Notes: generated by a model not told the origin, from the sequence alone. Shown: positions 18,525 to 27,146, numbered from the stretch's first letter. The stretch: DNA of 49,454 nucleotides from an uncultured Clostridia bacterium (GCA_944391955.1 CALXVG010000001.1:81716-131169); one strand, 5' to 3'. Program-made: numbers and translations.

Positions 18525-19382
18525 TTACTCCTTTTTTTCTTCTTTAAATATACCTTTAGCTAGAATTTGAAACTTTTCTACATTCATTGCTGTTAGTTTT
18601 TCAATTTCTCTTATACATTGTTTTTTAAAACTTTGTAATTGTGTCATTACATTATATCCGTATTTTATTATTATTTCTACATATATTGATGCACCTTGGT
18701 CTGTTTTTTCAATCCTTATTCTTGCTATTTTATAAATTGCTTCTGCTTTTGTTGATATATGTAAAATTATGTCTTTAAGCACAGAATCTGAGATTGTATA
18801 GTTTCCAAGATAACTGAATGTTGGTCTAATCATAGATTTTTCTGAAATATATGGTTTGTTGTCTTTTCCTTTTGATTTAAAAATCTGTAGTGGGTCTAAT
18901 ATATATCCTGAAAAGTCTTTTTTGATTTCGAATGTAGGAACAGGAATTACATGTTTTCCTTCTGTTAATCTCATTCTTCTTGCATCTTCCATTTCTTGCT
19001 CTGTTGCCACATCTGTTATATATATTGTGTCTGTAATTTCTGGCAGTCCTAAATTTTCAGCTATTTTTTTTACCATATTATCTGAAGTTCCTAAAATCAA
19101 TAAACTTTCTGGTCTATATTTTCTAAAAGCTTTTTTTATTTCTTCTGCTCTTTGTGGGTCTGAAAATAAAGCTTCTCTAACCGTTTCTATTTTTGTTGGT
19201 GCTTTTTTTGCAGATTCTCCTGCAATAACTTCATTATCCTTAATTAGTAGTCCATCATCTATTATAAATCTTATATTCCTCTCACTTGCTACCATTTGTG
19301 CTCTATAACTTTTCCCTGTTCCAGAAGGACCAACAAATGCATATACTTTCATTCTTTGTTCTATTATCTTATCTAATAACAT
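18525..19382 (-). CDS. P-loop ATPase with Asp23/Gls24-like C-terminus
   Basis: A 285-residue two-part protein. The N-terminal half is a P-loop NTPase with Walker A GPSGTGKSYRAQ (about residues 18-29) and kinase-like layout. The last about 90 residues (YTISDSVLKDIILHISTKAE onward) resemble the Asp23/Gls24 envelope-stress domain. I infer a nucleotide-regulated protein linked to the cell envelope; the precise role is unknown. It lies 5 bases upstream of cmk, and GAGGT precedes the ATG. The domain pairing is stated from sequence resemblance only. Confidence 0.6.
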   Translation of the reverse strand: MLLDKIIEQRMKVYAFVGPSGTGKSYRAQMVASERNIRFIIDDGLLIKDNEVIAGESAKKAPTKIETVREALFSDPQRAEEIKKAFRKYRPESLLILGTSDNMVKKIAENLGLPEITDTIYITDVATEQEMEDARRMRLTEGKHVIPVPTFEIKKDFSGYILDPLQIFKSKGKDNKPYISEKSMIRPTFSYLGNYTISDSVLKDIILHISTKAEAIYKIARIRIEKTDQGASIYVEIIIKYGYNVMTQLQSFKKQCIREIEKLTAMNVEKFQILAKGIFKEEKKE

Positions 19383-19445
19383 TTTTATACCTCTATAAAT
19401 TAAAATATCTATTAGTATATCACAAAAAAATATATAAATCTAGTC

Positions 19446-19591
19446 CAATTGGGGACGTATTTAAATTGGGAAAAAATGCTAATTAGGGACAGGTTTAATA
19501 CCTGTCCCCTTTATTTTATATTAATTCATTCCCAATGCCTACAGACAAAAACTCCGTCCCGGTGTCTACAGACAAAAACCTCGTCTCCATG
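19446..19591. repeat. REP-like dispersed repeat, copy 2
   Basis: Begins with CAATTGGGGACG and holds a perfect inverted repeat (GGGACAGGT, 5-nt loop, ACCTGTCCC at 19486-19508). It ends with two direct copies of a 27-bp unit starting CTACAGACAAAAAC (19537-19562 and 19563-19591). The GGGGAC and CCTACAGACA blocks match copy 1 at 7938-8003. Confidence 0.75.
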
Positions 19592-19592
19592 T

Positions 19593-20122
19593 CTATTCCT
19601 CAGGTCTGATTATTTCTGGAGCGTTTATTTTTGGTGGTATTTCATCTTTTAGGCAAACTACTGGGCAAATACCTAATTCTCCTCCTCCTCCTTCTCCTAC
19701 TGATGTAAACATTTCGCTAATAGAACATACTACTCCAAAATTATCATCTATTCCTCCAACGGCTCCAATTCCCCAAATCACCATATTGGGTCCAGCGATT
19801 GCTCCTTCAGTTGCTAACCAATATACTACTGGATTAACATTTTTATCTGCAAAAACTGTAAGTATTTCATTTAGTGATACATATGTTACTGCTTCTGTTA
19901 TTGGATTTATCAAATAATAAGCTCCATCTAATATATAGAAATAGCCATTTACTTTATATGATCCTAATTTTTCTTCTGTATTTGTTCTATCTGGTGTATA
20001 TGTTCCATTTGCTTTTATTTCATTCCACTTACTGCTATGTTCATTGTTACACCTGTTAGTATTAATAGAATAATTATTGTTATTATTAATGCTATTAATG
20101 TTATTCCTTTTGTGTTTTTCAT
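19593..20122 (-). pseudogene. Broken prepilin gene with RPVVSL-type C-terminal domain
   Basis: A strong AGGAGG precedes an ATG at 20122 that opens a normal prepilin N-terminus (MKNTKGITLIALIITIIILL), but this frame stops after 35 codons. The remainder continues in the frame offset by two bases (equivalent to -1), reading GTYTPDRTNTEEKLGSYKVN and ending with YWLATEGA and GICPVVCLKDEIP. That ending matches the C-terminal domain of clostridial prepilin-like surface proteins that end RPVVSLKSNI. The usual middle section is missing. No CGG is present and the shift is not +1, so this is an internal deletion and a true remnant, unlike the four CGG genes. Confidence 0.65.
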
Positions 20123-20332
20123 TTTTTCTCCTCCTTTGTTATTTATATATTATCATAGCAAAAATCAAAGAACAAGATAAATAAATTAAAAAACTAAAAT
20201 GTAATATATTTGTAATGTATAAAACCTCAGTTTAGTTGACAACGTTTTTCTTTGAAATCCCAGTATTACTTTGTTTTTTCGACGTTTTTATTTACTATAT
20301 AGTTCTATTTTTTACTTTTTGTCATTTTTTCA

Positions 20333-20361
20333 TTGACATTAATTATTTTTTGCATTATATT
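20333..20361 (+). promoter_or_regulatory. Promoter of agrA-agrC
   Basis: TTGACA (20333-20338), 17-base spacer, TATATT (20356-20361). The 20123-20425 stretch also holds ACGTTTTT twice, about 43 bases apart (near 20241 and 20283), which partly resemble LytTR binding half-sites. Otherwise I see only AT-rich sequence there. Confidence 0.6.
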
Positions 20362-20434
20362 ATTTTTGGCTTTTATCCAGATACTAAAGAACTACATAAA
20401 TTAATCAAATATTAATTATTTTAAGGTGATACTG

Positions 20435-21169
20435 TTGTTAAATTTTGTTTTATGTGATGATAGTTCTGCAATACTTTCTAGGCTATCTAAAATGTTAGAA
20501 TCTATTTTTATTAAGCATAATATTGATGCTACAATAGGCTTAGCTACTTCAAATCCAAATGATTTTTTTAGTTATATAGAAAATAATAATATAGATGTAT
20601 TAATACTCGATGTTAATTTAAAAGCTGAAATTTCTGGATGTGATGTTGCTGAAATTGTTAGAAAGAAAAATAAATCTGTTTATATTATATTCTATACTGG
20701 TCATTTAGAATATGCTTTAATTGCCTATAAGTATAAAACTTTTGATTACCTTCCCAAACCTTTAACTCTATCGAGATTGGAAGAAACTATTTTAAGATTA
20801 ATAGAAGACATTACTCTATCTCCTTCTAGCTTTATTAAAATAAATACTAAAACTATTATCAACTCAAATGAAATAAAATATATAAAAAAAGATGGTATGA
20901 AATTGATTTTTTGTGCTAATAACAAGAACTATGAAATTTATAGTTCTTTTACGAAAATTGCATCTTGTCTACCAGATAATTTTATCAGATGTCATAAATC
21001 ATACATAGTAAACATTAACAATATTTCTAAGTTTGATTCAAAAAGTAATATGATTTTATTTAATAATAACGACATGTGTTCTGTTGGAGAAAAGTATAAA
21101 AATAATTTTTTGGAGGTTTTGAATAATGGAAATTGTAAAACATATCTGGATATTATTAATATTAACTAA
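20435..21169 (+). CDS. agrA: AgrA-like LytTR response regulator
   Basis: A response regulator with a receiver domain (acidic pair CDD at residues 6-8, phosphoacceptor Asp in VLILDVN, about residue 59, and the Lys of YLPKPL, about 108). The C-terminal LytTR DNA-binding domain ends with CHKSYIVNINNISKFD (about 188-203), the AgrA family signature. I chose TTG at 20435, six bases after AAGGTG; this gives the usual N-terminus LNFVLCDD. An upstream GTG at 20426 overlaps the binding site. It overlaps agrC by 44 bases. It likely activates agr-type promoters when phosphorylated by AgrC. Confidence 0.85.
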   Translation: MLNFVLCDDSSAILSRLSKMLESIFIKHNIDATIGLATSNPNDFFSYIENNNIDVLILDVNLKAEISGCDVAEIVRKKNKSVYIIFYTGHLEYALIAYKYKTFDYLPKPLTLSRLEETILRLIEDITLSPSSFIKINTKTIINSNEIKYIKKDGMKLIFCANNKNYEIYSSFTKIASCLPDNFIRCHKSYIVNINNISKFDSKSNMILFNNNDMCSVGEKYKNNFLEVLNNGNCKTYLDIININ

Positions 21170-22478
21170 TGCTTCTCTTATTAGTGTGTTTTCAATACTA
21201 TTTTCTACTATTGAATTATTTATTTATTCTTTAATTATATCTGCTCTTTCTAAAGCAAAAATTTCATTAAAAAGACGTATACTATTTGTAGTTATATTGG
21301 TTTTAGAAAACGTTTTAATTATTTCCATTGTCCATGCTCCTTATTACACTTTCATTAATTTGTTATTTGCTATTATATTATCTATGTTCATTCTAAAAAC
21401 ATCTTTATTTTATGCTTTTCTTGCTAATATTTGTTTTTATATTGTTACTTTTTTATTTAGTATAATATGGTTAACAACATATACATTATTATTTAATTGT
21501 TCTTCAAATGAGATACAGCAAATTTTATTATATAAAGTTATTTTTGCTAGTTCTGTTGATATATCTTATTATGTTTTTTACAAATTTTGTATAAAACATC
21601 CGCTAAATATTAAATTTTCTAATAAATTAGAAAAACACCTTTTATTATTTTGTAATATATCACTATGTCTTTCCACTATTGTTTTGCAGTTTTTTATCGC
21701 CTATCTATATTTTGACCGTATCCCATTAGTTTTAAATATTTTAAGCACTACCTTGTTACTTGCATATTTCGCAACTAGCATATATAGTTTACGTAGAACT
21801 AGCAATTTAGAAACTACTACTCTTTTGTTAGCTGAAGAAAAATTACATAATAAAAATCTTTCTACAATAAATGATTCTATTAGAGGTTTTAAACATGATT
21901 TTAATAATATTGTTCAAACTATAGGAGGTTATATTGCTGAAGATAATATGGAAGAATTGAAAACATATTATAAAGATTTATTTGGTGATTGTCAAAATAA
22001 TAATGCCTTATCAATTTTAACACCTGAAGCCATCAACAATCCTACTCTTTATAATTTATTAACTAATAAATATTATGATGCATTAAATGCAGATGTACCT
22101 ATTGATTTCACTATACTTACTTCAGATTTATCTGATTTAAACATAAAATCTTATGAGCTTTCCAGAATTTTAGGTATATTGCTTGATAATGCAATTGAAG
22201 CTAGTGCGAAAACGAAAAATAAATTAGTTCATGTAACTTTAAAGAAAGATAAAAATGTAAATAGACATTTAATTATTATTGAAAATACATATACTAATAA
22301 AGATGTTGATATTAATAAAATATTTGTAAAAGGTTATTCTTCTAAAGAAGACAAAGAACAACATGGCATTGGTCTATGGGAAGTTAATAATTATATTAAT
22401 AAACGTAAAAATTTAAATTTAACTGCCTCAAAAAACGATGAATATTTTATACAACAATTTGAAATCTATGATGATTAA
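21126..22478 (+). CDS. agrC: AgrC-like GHKL sensor histidine kinase
   Basis: A 450-residue membrane kinase with about six N-terminal membrane segments (residues 5-215) for sensing the peptide. The dimerisation histidine lies in GFKHDFNNIVQ (about 257-267). The GHKL ATPase has the N-box LLDNAIEAS (about 353-361) and G-box HGIGLWEVNNYI (about 417-428). GGAGG sits 9 bases before the ATG. It is encoded after, not before, the regulator. With agrB and agrD on the opposite strand it completes a quorum-sensing circuit. Confidence 0.88.
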   Translation: MEIVKHIWILLILTNASLISVFSILFSTIELFIYSLIISALSKAKISLKRRILFVVILVLENVLIISIVHAPYYTFINLLFAIILSMFILKTSLFYAFLANICFYIVTFLFSIIWLTTYTLLFNCSSNEIQQILLYKVIFASSVDISYYVFYKFCIKHPLNIKFSNKLEKHLLLFCNISLCLSTIVLQFFIAYLYFDRIPLVLNILSTTLLLAYFATSIYSLRRTSNLETTTLLLAEEKLHNKNLSTINDSIRGFKHDFNNIVQTIGGYIAEDNMEELKTYYKDLFGDCQNNNALSILTPEAINNPTLYNLLTNKYYDALNADVPIDFTILTSDLSDLNIKSYELSRILGILLDNAIEASAKTKNKLVHVTLKKDKNVNRHLIIIENTYTNKDVDINKIFVKGYSSKEDKEQHGIGLWEVNNYINKRKNLNLTASKNDEYFIQQFEIYDD

Positions 22479-22544
22479 ATCTAAATATTTCTTTGCTTAT
22501 TAAGTTTCTTCTATCTTTTAATTTCAGTGTAATTATATATGAGA

Positions 22545-22576
22545 AAACAATCTCAGGAAAATTTCTGAGATTGTTT
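22545..22576. terminator. Bidirectional terminator between agrC and agrD
   Basis: A 12-bp perfect stem (AAACAATCTCAG with CTGAGATTGTTT) and an 8-nt loop, with T/A-rich flanks. It separates the two convergent agr transcripts. Confidence 0.85.
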
Positions 22577-22638
22577 TATTTGTACATTTAGTACATTTTA
22601 TTAAATACTTACAAAATCTTATTTTTAATTTAATTTAT

Positions 22639-22758
22639 TTAGTCTTTTTTTACTAAATTTGCTGGCATTTTTGGTTGGTGCCATATTGTAAAGAAAAATG
22701 ATGCTGTATTTGTGTTTTTAGCATATTTTTCTGCAATTTTTGATAATAGCTTTAACAT
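22639..22758 (-). CDS. agrD: AgrD-like autoinducer precursor with Ser in ring position
   Basis: A 39-residue precursor. The amphipathic N-terminal helix MLKLLSKIAEKYAKN is followed by the peptide core TASFFFTIWH and a C-terminal recognition tail QPKMPANLVKKD, like the QPKMP or EPKVP tails of clostridial AgrD. The residue that closes the ring is Ser19 rather than Cys, so the product would be a lactone rather than a thiolactone. The ATG at 22758 has AGGGGGG upstream, and an in-frame upstream extension lies inside agrB. Ring size (5 to 7) is uncertain. Confidence 0.85.
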   Translation of the reverse strand: MLKLLSKIAEKYAKNTNTASFFFTIWHQPKMPANLVKKD

Positions 22759-22804
22759 TAATATCCCCCCTCTTTTGTTTAAGTTTAATTTATGTAATAT
22801 TTCA

Positions 22805-23419
22805 TTAAGTATCTTGTTTATATACTTCATGTCCATATTTATTATTTGTTATAATGTACATAAAGCGAGATATTGCTATAGTTTGCAGTAATGTTCCAAA
22901 TATTAATAAATTTGAAATAACTATATTTTTTATAAATACTGCTATTAATAATGTTATTGTAACAATAATATATGATAGGATTTTTTTTGTTTTTCTTTCT
23001 TTTTTTCGTAATATTGGTACCGCTTCTGTGTCTGCTGGGGCATATAATCTTATCATTATTAATGAAAAAATCCATACAAATACGGTTATAATTACTTTTT
23101 CTGTTGATTCTAATATTATATGTTTACTCAAAATCGCATTACCAATATAAAATACTGATGTTGCAACTATACAACCAATATGTGTTTTTAAATGAACTCC
23201 GCCTGAGACAATTCTATATGGCATTATAAATAGTAGTGCCAGAAATGATAATAGGGGTACTCTGAAAATACAGGCTATAATAAATAATATAACAAATTTA
23301 GGTGATTCTCCTATAATTAATTGTAAACCATAATTTATTGCTTCTGCTCTTTCATCATCTATTTCTGGCATTTCTTTTCTTATTTTTAGAGTTAATTTAT
23401 TGCAAATTGCTTCTACCAT
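22805..23419 (-). CDS. agrB: AgrB-like autoinducer-processing membrane protease
   Basis: A 204-residue integral membrane protein of the AgrB family, which cleaves AgrD and forms the cyclic peptide. The catalytic His and Cys are in GGVHLKTHIGCIV with the correct spacing of seven (about residues 75 and 82), preceded by RIVSGG. About five or six membrane helices are visible. It is 46 bases upstream of agrD on the same strand. AAAGG precedes the ATG. A weak TATAAA box lies about 25 bases before the start, but I could not find a good -35. Confidence 0.93.
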   Translation of the reverse strand: MVEAICNKLTLKIRKEMPEIDDERAEAINYGLQLIIGESPKFVILFIIACIFRVPLLSFLALLFIMPYRIVSGGVHLKTHIGCIVATSVFYIGNAILSKHIILESTEKVIITVFVWIFSLIMIRLYAPADTEAVPILRKKERKTKKILSYIIVTITLLIAVFIKNIVISNLLIFGTLLQTIAISRFMYIITNNKYGHEVYKQDT

Positions 23420-23489
23420 ATTTATCTGCCTTTCTTTGACAATTTTATACTATTTTTAGTTATTATTTTCATTTTATATATGAACATGA

Positions 23490-23537
23490 AAAAATCATAT
23501 ACGAAAATTCAAAAAATAATTTTCATATATGATTTTT
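23490..23537. terminator. Terminator after the RlmI-like gene
   Basis: A 20-bp stem with one wobble pair (AAAAATCATATACGAAAATT against AATTTTCATATATGATTTTT), located between the methyltransferase stop and the agrB upstream region. Confidence 0.75.
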
Positions 23538-23558
23538 TATTTTTTATATAATCTTCTT

Positions 23559-24419
23559 TTAATTTTCCCATCTACTAAATATTCCGCATGGTAGTACTAA
23601 ATCAGATTGTGCCATTGGTAGACCTACTTCGCCATTTGTAATTTTACCACGATATTTTTTCATATTTATTCTTAAGATATTACTTAATACTTCTGAAGAA
23701 ATACCTGTAGTATATGAATTCATTAAGAAAAATAGCGGTTTATCACTTAGTATATTTGTACATAAATTTACTAAGTCTGATATATTATTCTCAAATTGCC
23801 ATACCTCTCCTGATGTTCCTCTTCCATAAGATGGTGGATCCATAATTATTGCATCATACTTATTGCCTCTTCTAATTTCCCTTTGCACAAATTTAATTAC
23901 ATCGTCTATAATATATCTAACTGGTCTGTCTTGTAGTTTTGAAGATATAACATTTTCTTTTGCCCATGCTACCATTCCTTTTGAACTATCTACATGGCAT
24001 ACCGAAGCGCCTGCATATAAACAAGCAACTGTTGCTCCACCTGTATATGCAAATAAATTTAAAACTTTTATTGGTCTTTTAGATTGTCTGATTTTATTTA
24101 TCATCCATTCCCAATTTGCTGCTTGTTCTGGAAATAGTCCAGTATGCTTAAATCCCATTGGTTTTATGTTAAAAATTAAGTCTTTATATCTTATCTGCCA
24201 TGAAGCTGGTAATCTATTTTTAAATTCCCATGCTCCTCCACCTGTTCTACTTCTATTATATATAGCATTTGCCTTTTTCCATTTTTCTGGAAAAGTCTTT
24301 TCTTTCCAGATTATTTGTGGGTCTGGTCTTACTAGTATATATTTTCCCCATCTTTCTAATTTTTTTCCTTCTGCCATATCTATTATTTCATAATCATTCC
24401 AATTTTTTGCTATATTCAA
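23559..24419 (-). CDS. Class I SAM-dependent rRNA methyltransferase (RlmI-like)
   Basis: A 286-residue protein of the family that methylates cytosine in 23S rRNA. It carries the SAM-binding loop VLNLFAYTGGATVACLYAGA (about residues 126-145), an acidic motif HVDSSKGMVAWA (about 150), and the catalytic-region motif MDPPSYGRG (about 201-209). The N-terminal PUA domain of E. coli RlmI is absent, as in several shorter homologues. The start is TTG at 24419 with AAGGAG 8 bases upstream. It follows the small membrane protein gene on the same strand. The exact target base is not predictable from sequence. Confidence 0.85.
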   Translation of the reverse strand: MNIAKNWNDYEIIDMAEGKKLERWGKYILVRPDPQIIWKEKTFPEKWKKANAIYNRSRTGGGAWEFKNRLPASWQIRYKDLIFNIKPMGFKHTGLFPEQAANWEWMINKIRQSKRPIKVLNLFAYTGGATVACLYAGASVCHVDSSKGMVAWAKENVISSKLQDRPVRYIIDDVIKFVQREIRRGNKYDAIIMDPPSYGRGTSGEVWQFENNISDLVNLCTNILSDKPLFFLMNSYTTGISSEVLSNILRINMKKYRGKITNGEVGLPMAQSDLVLPCGIFSRWEN

Positions 24420-24431
24420 TGTTTTTCTCCT

Positions 24432-24608
24432 TTATATTTTTCCTAGTAGGCTAAAAAAACTATGTATTAATATTACATTTATTGTTAATGTTATAAAAAA
24501 CATTATTAAACCTACCATTATAATTTTTCTGTTTTTTCTTTTTGTTTTTGCCTCAAAATCTTTTTCATAATCTGAATTCCAAATATCTTCTTTTGTAATA
24601 TCTGTCAT
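24432..24608 (-). CDS. Small single-pass membrane protein
   Basis: A 58-residue protein with an acidic start (MTDITKEDIWNSDYEKDFEA), a basic patch TKRKNRK, and one membrane segment (about residues 31-55). I do not recognise a family. The ATG at 24608 lies 10 bases after AAAGGA. An upstream GTG at 24629 overlaps the binding site. Its start codon falls within the left arm of the inverted repeat that frames the palindromic element upstream. It sits 12 bases before the methyltransferase gene. Confidence 0.55.
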   Translation of the reverse strand: MTDITKEDIWNSDYEKDFEAKTKRKNRKIIMVGLIMFFITLTINVILIHSFFSLLGKI

Positions 24609-24816
24609 ATTTGTATCATTCCTTTCCACTTTGGTAAGAGTTATTATTTAGTTTCATTTTTTCACTTCAGTAGCTCCACGTGGATGATATATTTCTTTTC
24701 CGACGCGTGAGCCAAAGGAAAAAAATATATCATCCAGCAAGATGGAGCGGATTATAATTATTGTAATGAAACTTGTCCCTATGATACAAATATATTCTAA
24801 AAATGATACAAATATG
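24606..24816. repeat. Nested palindromic element (MITE- or structured-RNA-like)
   Basis: Four nested inverted repeats share one centre: the outer 15-bp CATATTTGTATCATT (24606-24620) with AATGATACAAATATG (24802-24816); AGTTTCATT with AATGAAACT; GCTCCA with TGGAGC; and GGATGATATATTT with AAATATATCATCC (13 bp), continuing into TTTTCC with GGAAAA. The top loop is GACGCGTGAGCC. An extra direct copy of ATGATACAAATAT is at 24781-24793. No ORF is present. It fills the uvrC-membrane protein gap. Confidence 0.75.
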
Positions 24817-24823
24817 CTAAGTT

Positions 24824-26612
24824 TTAATCCAAATTTTCTTTGATTTTTCTAGCTAAATCCTCATTTATGCCTTTAATTTTTGCAATTTCTAAAATATCTG
24901 CCTTTTTTATACCTTCTATACTTCCAAATTTCTTTAATAGGCTTTCTTTTTTTGCTTTTCCTATTCCGTGGAATGTCATCTAATTTAGATTTTGTAACAG
25001 CTCTTTCTCTTAGTTTTCTATTATATTCTATTGCTACATTATGCACTTCATCTTGCAAGTTTGTTATAAAATTAAATTGCTCTGTTGTTATGTTTATTAC
25101 ATTTCTATCCTCGTCTATTAAATTTTTAGTTGAGTGTTTATCATCTTTAACCATTCCAAATACTGGAATTTCTATATTATATTTTGAAATTGCTCGTTTT
25201 ATTGCTCTAATTTGTGTTATACCACCATCTGCAAAAATCACATCTGGTAAATTTCCAAAACCACCTTTTGGATTTTCTAGTGAATGTTTTATTCTTCTAG
25301 TAACAACTTCTTCCATACATCTTGGGTCATCTTGTGTAAATACTGTTTTAATTTTAAATCTTCTTGATAGATTTTTCTTTATTGCTCCATCTATTGCTAC
25401 ACACATTCCTGCTACCATATAATCTCCAGAAATATTGGATATATCAAAACATTCTATTTTTCTTGGTAATTTTTCCAGATTTAATGTTTCTTTTAATGAT
25501 AACACAATATTTTGTTTTTCTCTTGTTTTATTTTCTAAAGTTATTTTAGCATTATTTATAGCCATTTCTATAAATCTTAGTTTTTCACCCTTTTGAGGTA
25601 TTTTGAATTCTACTTTTCTTCCAGCTTTTTCTGATAAAATTTCTTTTATTATTTCTAAATCTTCGAATTCTTCTTGTACCATTATTTTTCCTGGTACCTC
25701 ATCTTTTCTCATATAATATTGTTTAACAAAATCTGATAATATAATTCTATTTTCTTCTTCTCTCATATCGTCTAAAAAATAGTGTTCTCTTGCTATCATT
25801 TTACTATTTCTAACAAAGAATATTTCAATACATACAGATATTTCATTTTTATATAATCCAATTACATCTATAGCTTTTTCATTTATGTTTGAAACTTTTT
25901 GTCTTTCAGATATTTGCTCAATTGCAACTTTTCTATCTCTTACAATTGCTGCTTTTTCATATTCTTGTTTTTCTGAATATTCTTTTATCTCTTTATCTAG
26001 TCCTTTTATTATTTCATCTGTTTTGCCATCTAGAAGCATAATAATTTGATTAATTTGTTTTCCATATTCTTCCTTAGAAATACAGTTGCAACAAGGTGCT
26101 AAACATCTTTTTATATGATAATTTAAACACGGTTTTTTATTTGATTTAAAATTTTTACATTGTCTAATTTTAAATTTTTGTTTTATGAAATTAACCATTT
26201 CTTTTGCAGAACCTGAGTTAGCATATGGACCAAAATACTTTGCCCCATCGTTTTTTATTGTTCTTGTAAGAAATACATTAGGAAAATCAGATTTTACATC
26301 TATTTTTATATATGGATATGTTTTATCATCTTTTAGTAAAACATTAAATTTAGGCATATTTTTCTTTATTAAGTTACATTCTAATATTAATGCTTCTGCT
26401 TCATTATCTGTAACAATATATTCAAAATGATCTATTAATGATACCATTTTTTGAATTCTTGCAGTTTTATTTGTTTTCCTAAAATACTGTTTTACTCTGT
26501 TTTTTAGTATAACTGCTTTTCCTACATATATAATATTATCATTTTTATCTTTCATAATATAAACTCCCGGTTTGGCTGGGAGTTTTTTTAATTCTTCTTC
26601 TATATTAAACAT
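24824..26612 (-). CDS. uvrC: Excinuclease ABC subunit C, needs +1 frameshift at CGG
   Basis: UvrC makes both incisions in nucleotide excision repair. The GIY-YIG domain (PGVYIMKD...IIYVGKAVILKNRVKQYF, from about residue 15), the UVR domain (EYEKAAIVRDR, about 210) and the RNase H-like domain (IECFDISNISGD, about 385; FADGGITQI) are all present. Near the C-terminus the frame breaks at CGG (minus bases 24968-24966). Frame zero runs on for 30 unrelated codons to 24873. Skipping the C restores LDDIPGIGKAKKESLLKKFG, the conserved HhH domain, to a stop at 24824. The joined product is 595 residues, normal for UvrC. The ATG at 26612 overlaps the hpt stop (ATGTTTAA). Confidence 0.95.
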
Positions 26613-27132
26613 TATCAATATATCCTATGTATGGTAAATTTCTATATTCTTCATCAACGTCTAACCCATATCCTAAAACAAATTTGTCTGGTATATTAAA
26701 ACCGACATATTCTGGTTCAATTTCACATACTCTTCTTTCTTTTTTATCTAATAATGTACATATCTTTAGACTTTTTGGATTTTTTGTTTTTAAATATTCC
26801 TTTAAATAACTTAATGTTCTTCCTGTATCTACAATGTCTTCGATTATTAAAACATCTTCTCCTTCTATATCATCTTTCAAGTCTATTTTAAGTTCAATTT
26901 TTCCTGTACTTTCAGTACCATGATAGCTTGATACTCTAATAAATTCCAATTTTACATTACTTGGAATATGTTTTGCTAAATCTACTGTAAAAAATACTGA
27001 GCCTTTTAGAATACATATAAATGTGATGCTTCTTTTGTTGTAATCTTCATAAATTTGTTTTGCAAGTTCTTCTACTCTTTTTTTTAAATCTGCCTCGCTT
27101 ATTAGTGTTTTAATTTGACCTATATTTTCCAT
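26605..27132 (-). CDS. hpt: Hypoxanthine phosphoribosyltransferase
   Basis: Purine salvage: converts hypoxanthine and PRPP to IMP. It has the PRPP-binding motif VLIIEDIVDTGRTL (about residues 94-107), the ILKGSVFF loop (about 41-48), and KFVLGYGLDVDEEYRNLPYIG near the end (quoted from about 149). At 175 residues it is typical. Its stop codon overlaps the uvrC start. The 5' leader contains a strong hairpin immediately before the ribosome binding site AAAAGGGG. Confidence 0.96.
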   Translation of the reverse strand: MENIGQIKTLISEADLKKRVEELAKQIYEDYNKRSITFICILKGSVFFTVDLAKHIPSNVKLEFIRVSSYHGTESTGKIELKIDLKDDIEGEDVLIIEDIVDTGRTLSYLKEYLKTKNPKSLKICTLLDKKERRVCEIEPEYVGFNIPDKFVLGYGLDVDEEYRNLPYIGYIDNV

Positions 27133-27146
27133 TTTAAACCCCTTTT

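Noticed and set aside
22759..22836. Longer 65-residue AgrD
   Set aside because: The extra N-terminal part lies inside agrB and lacks a binding site; the ATG at 22758 has a strong one and gives a typical AgrD length.
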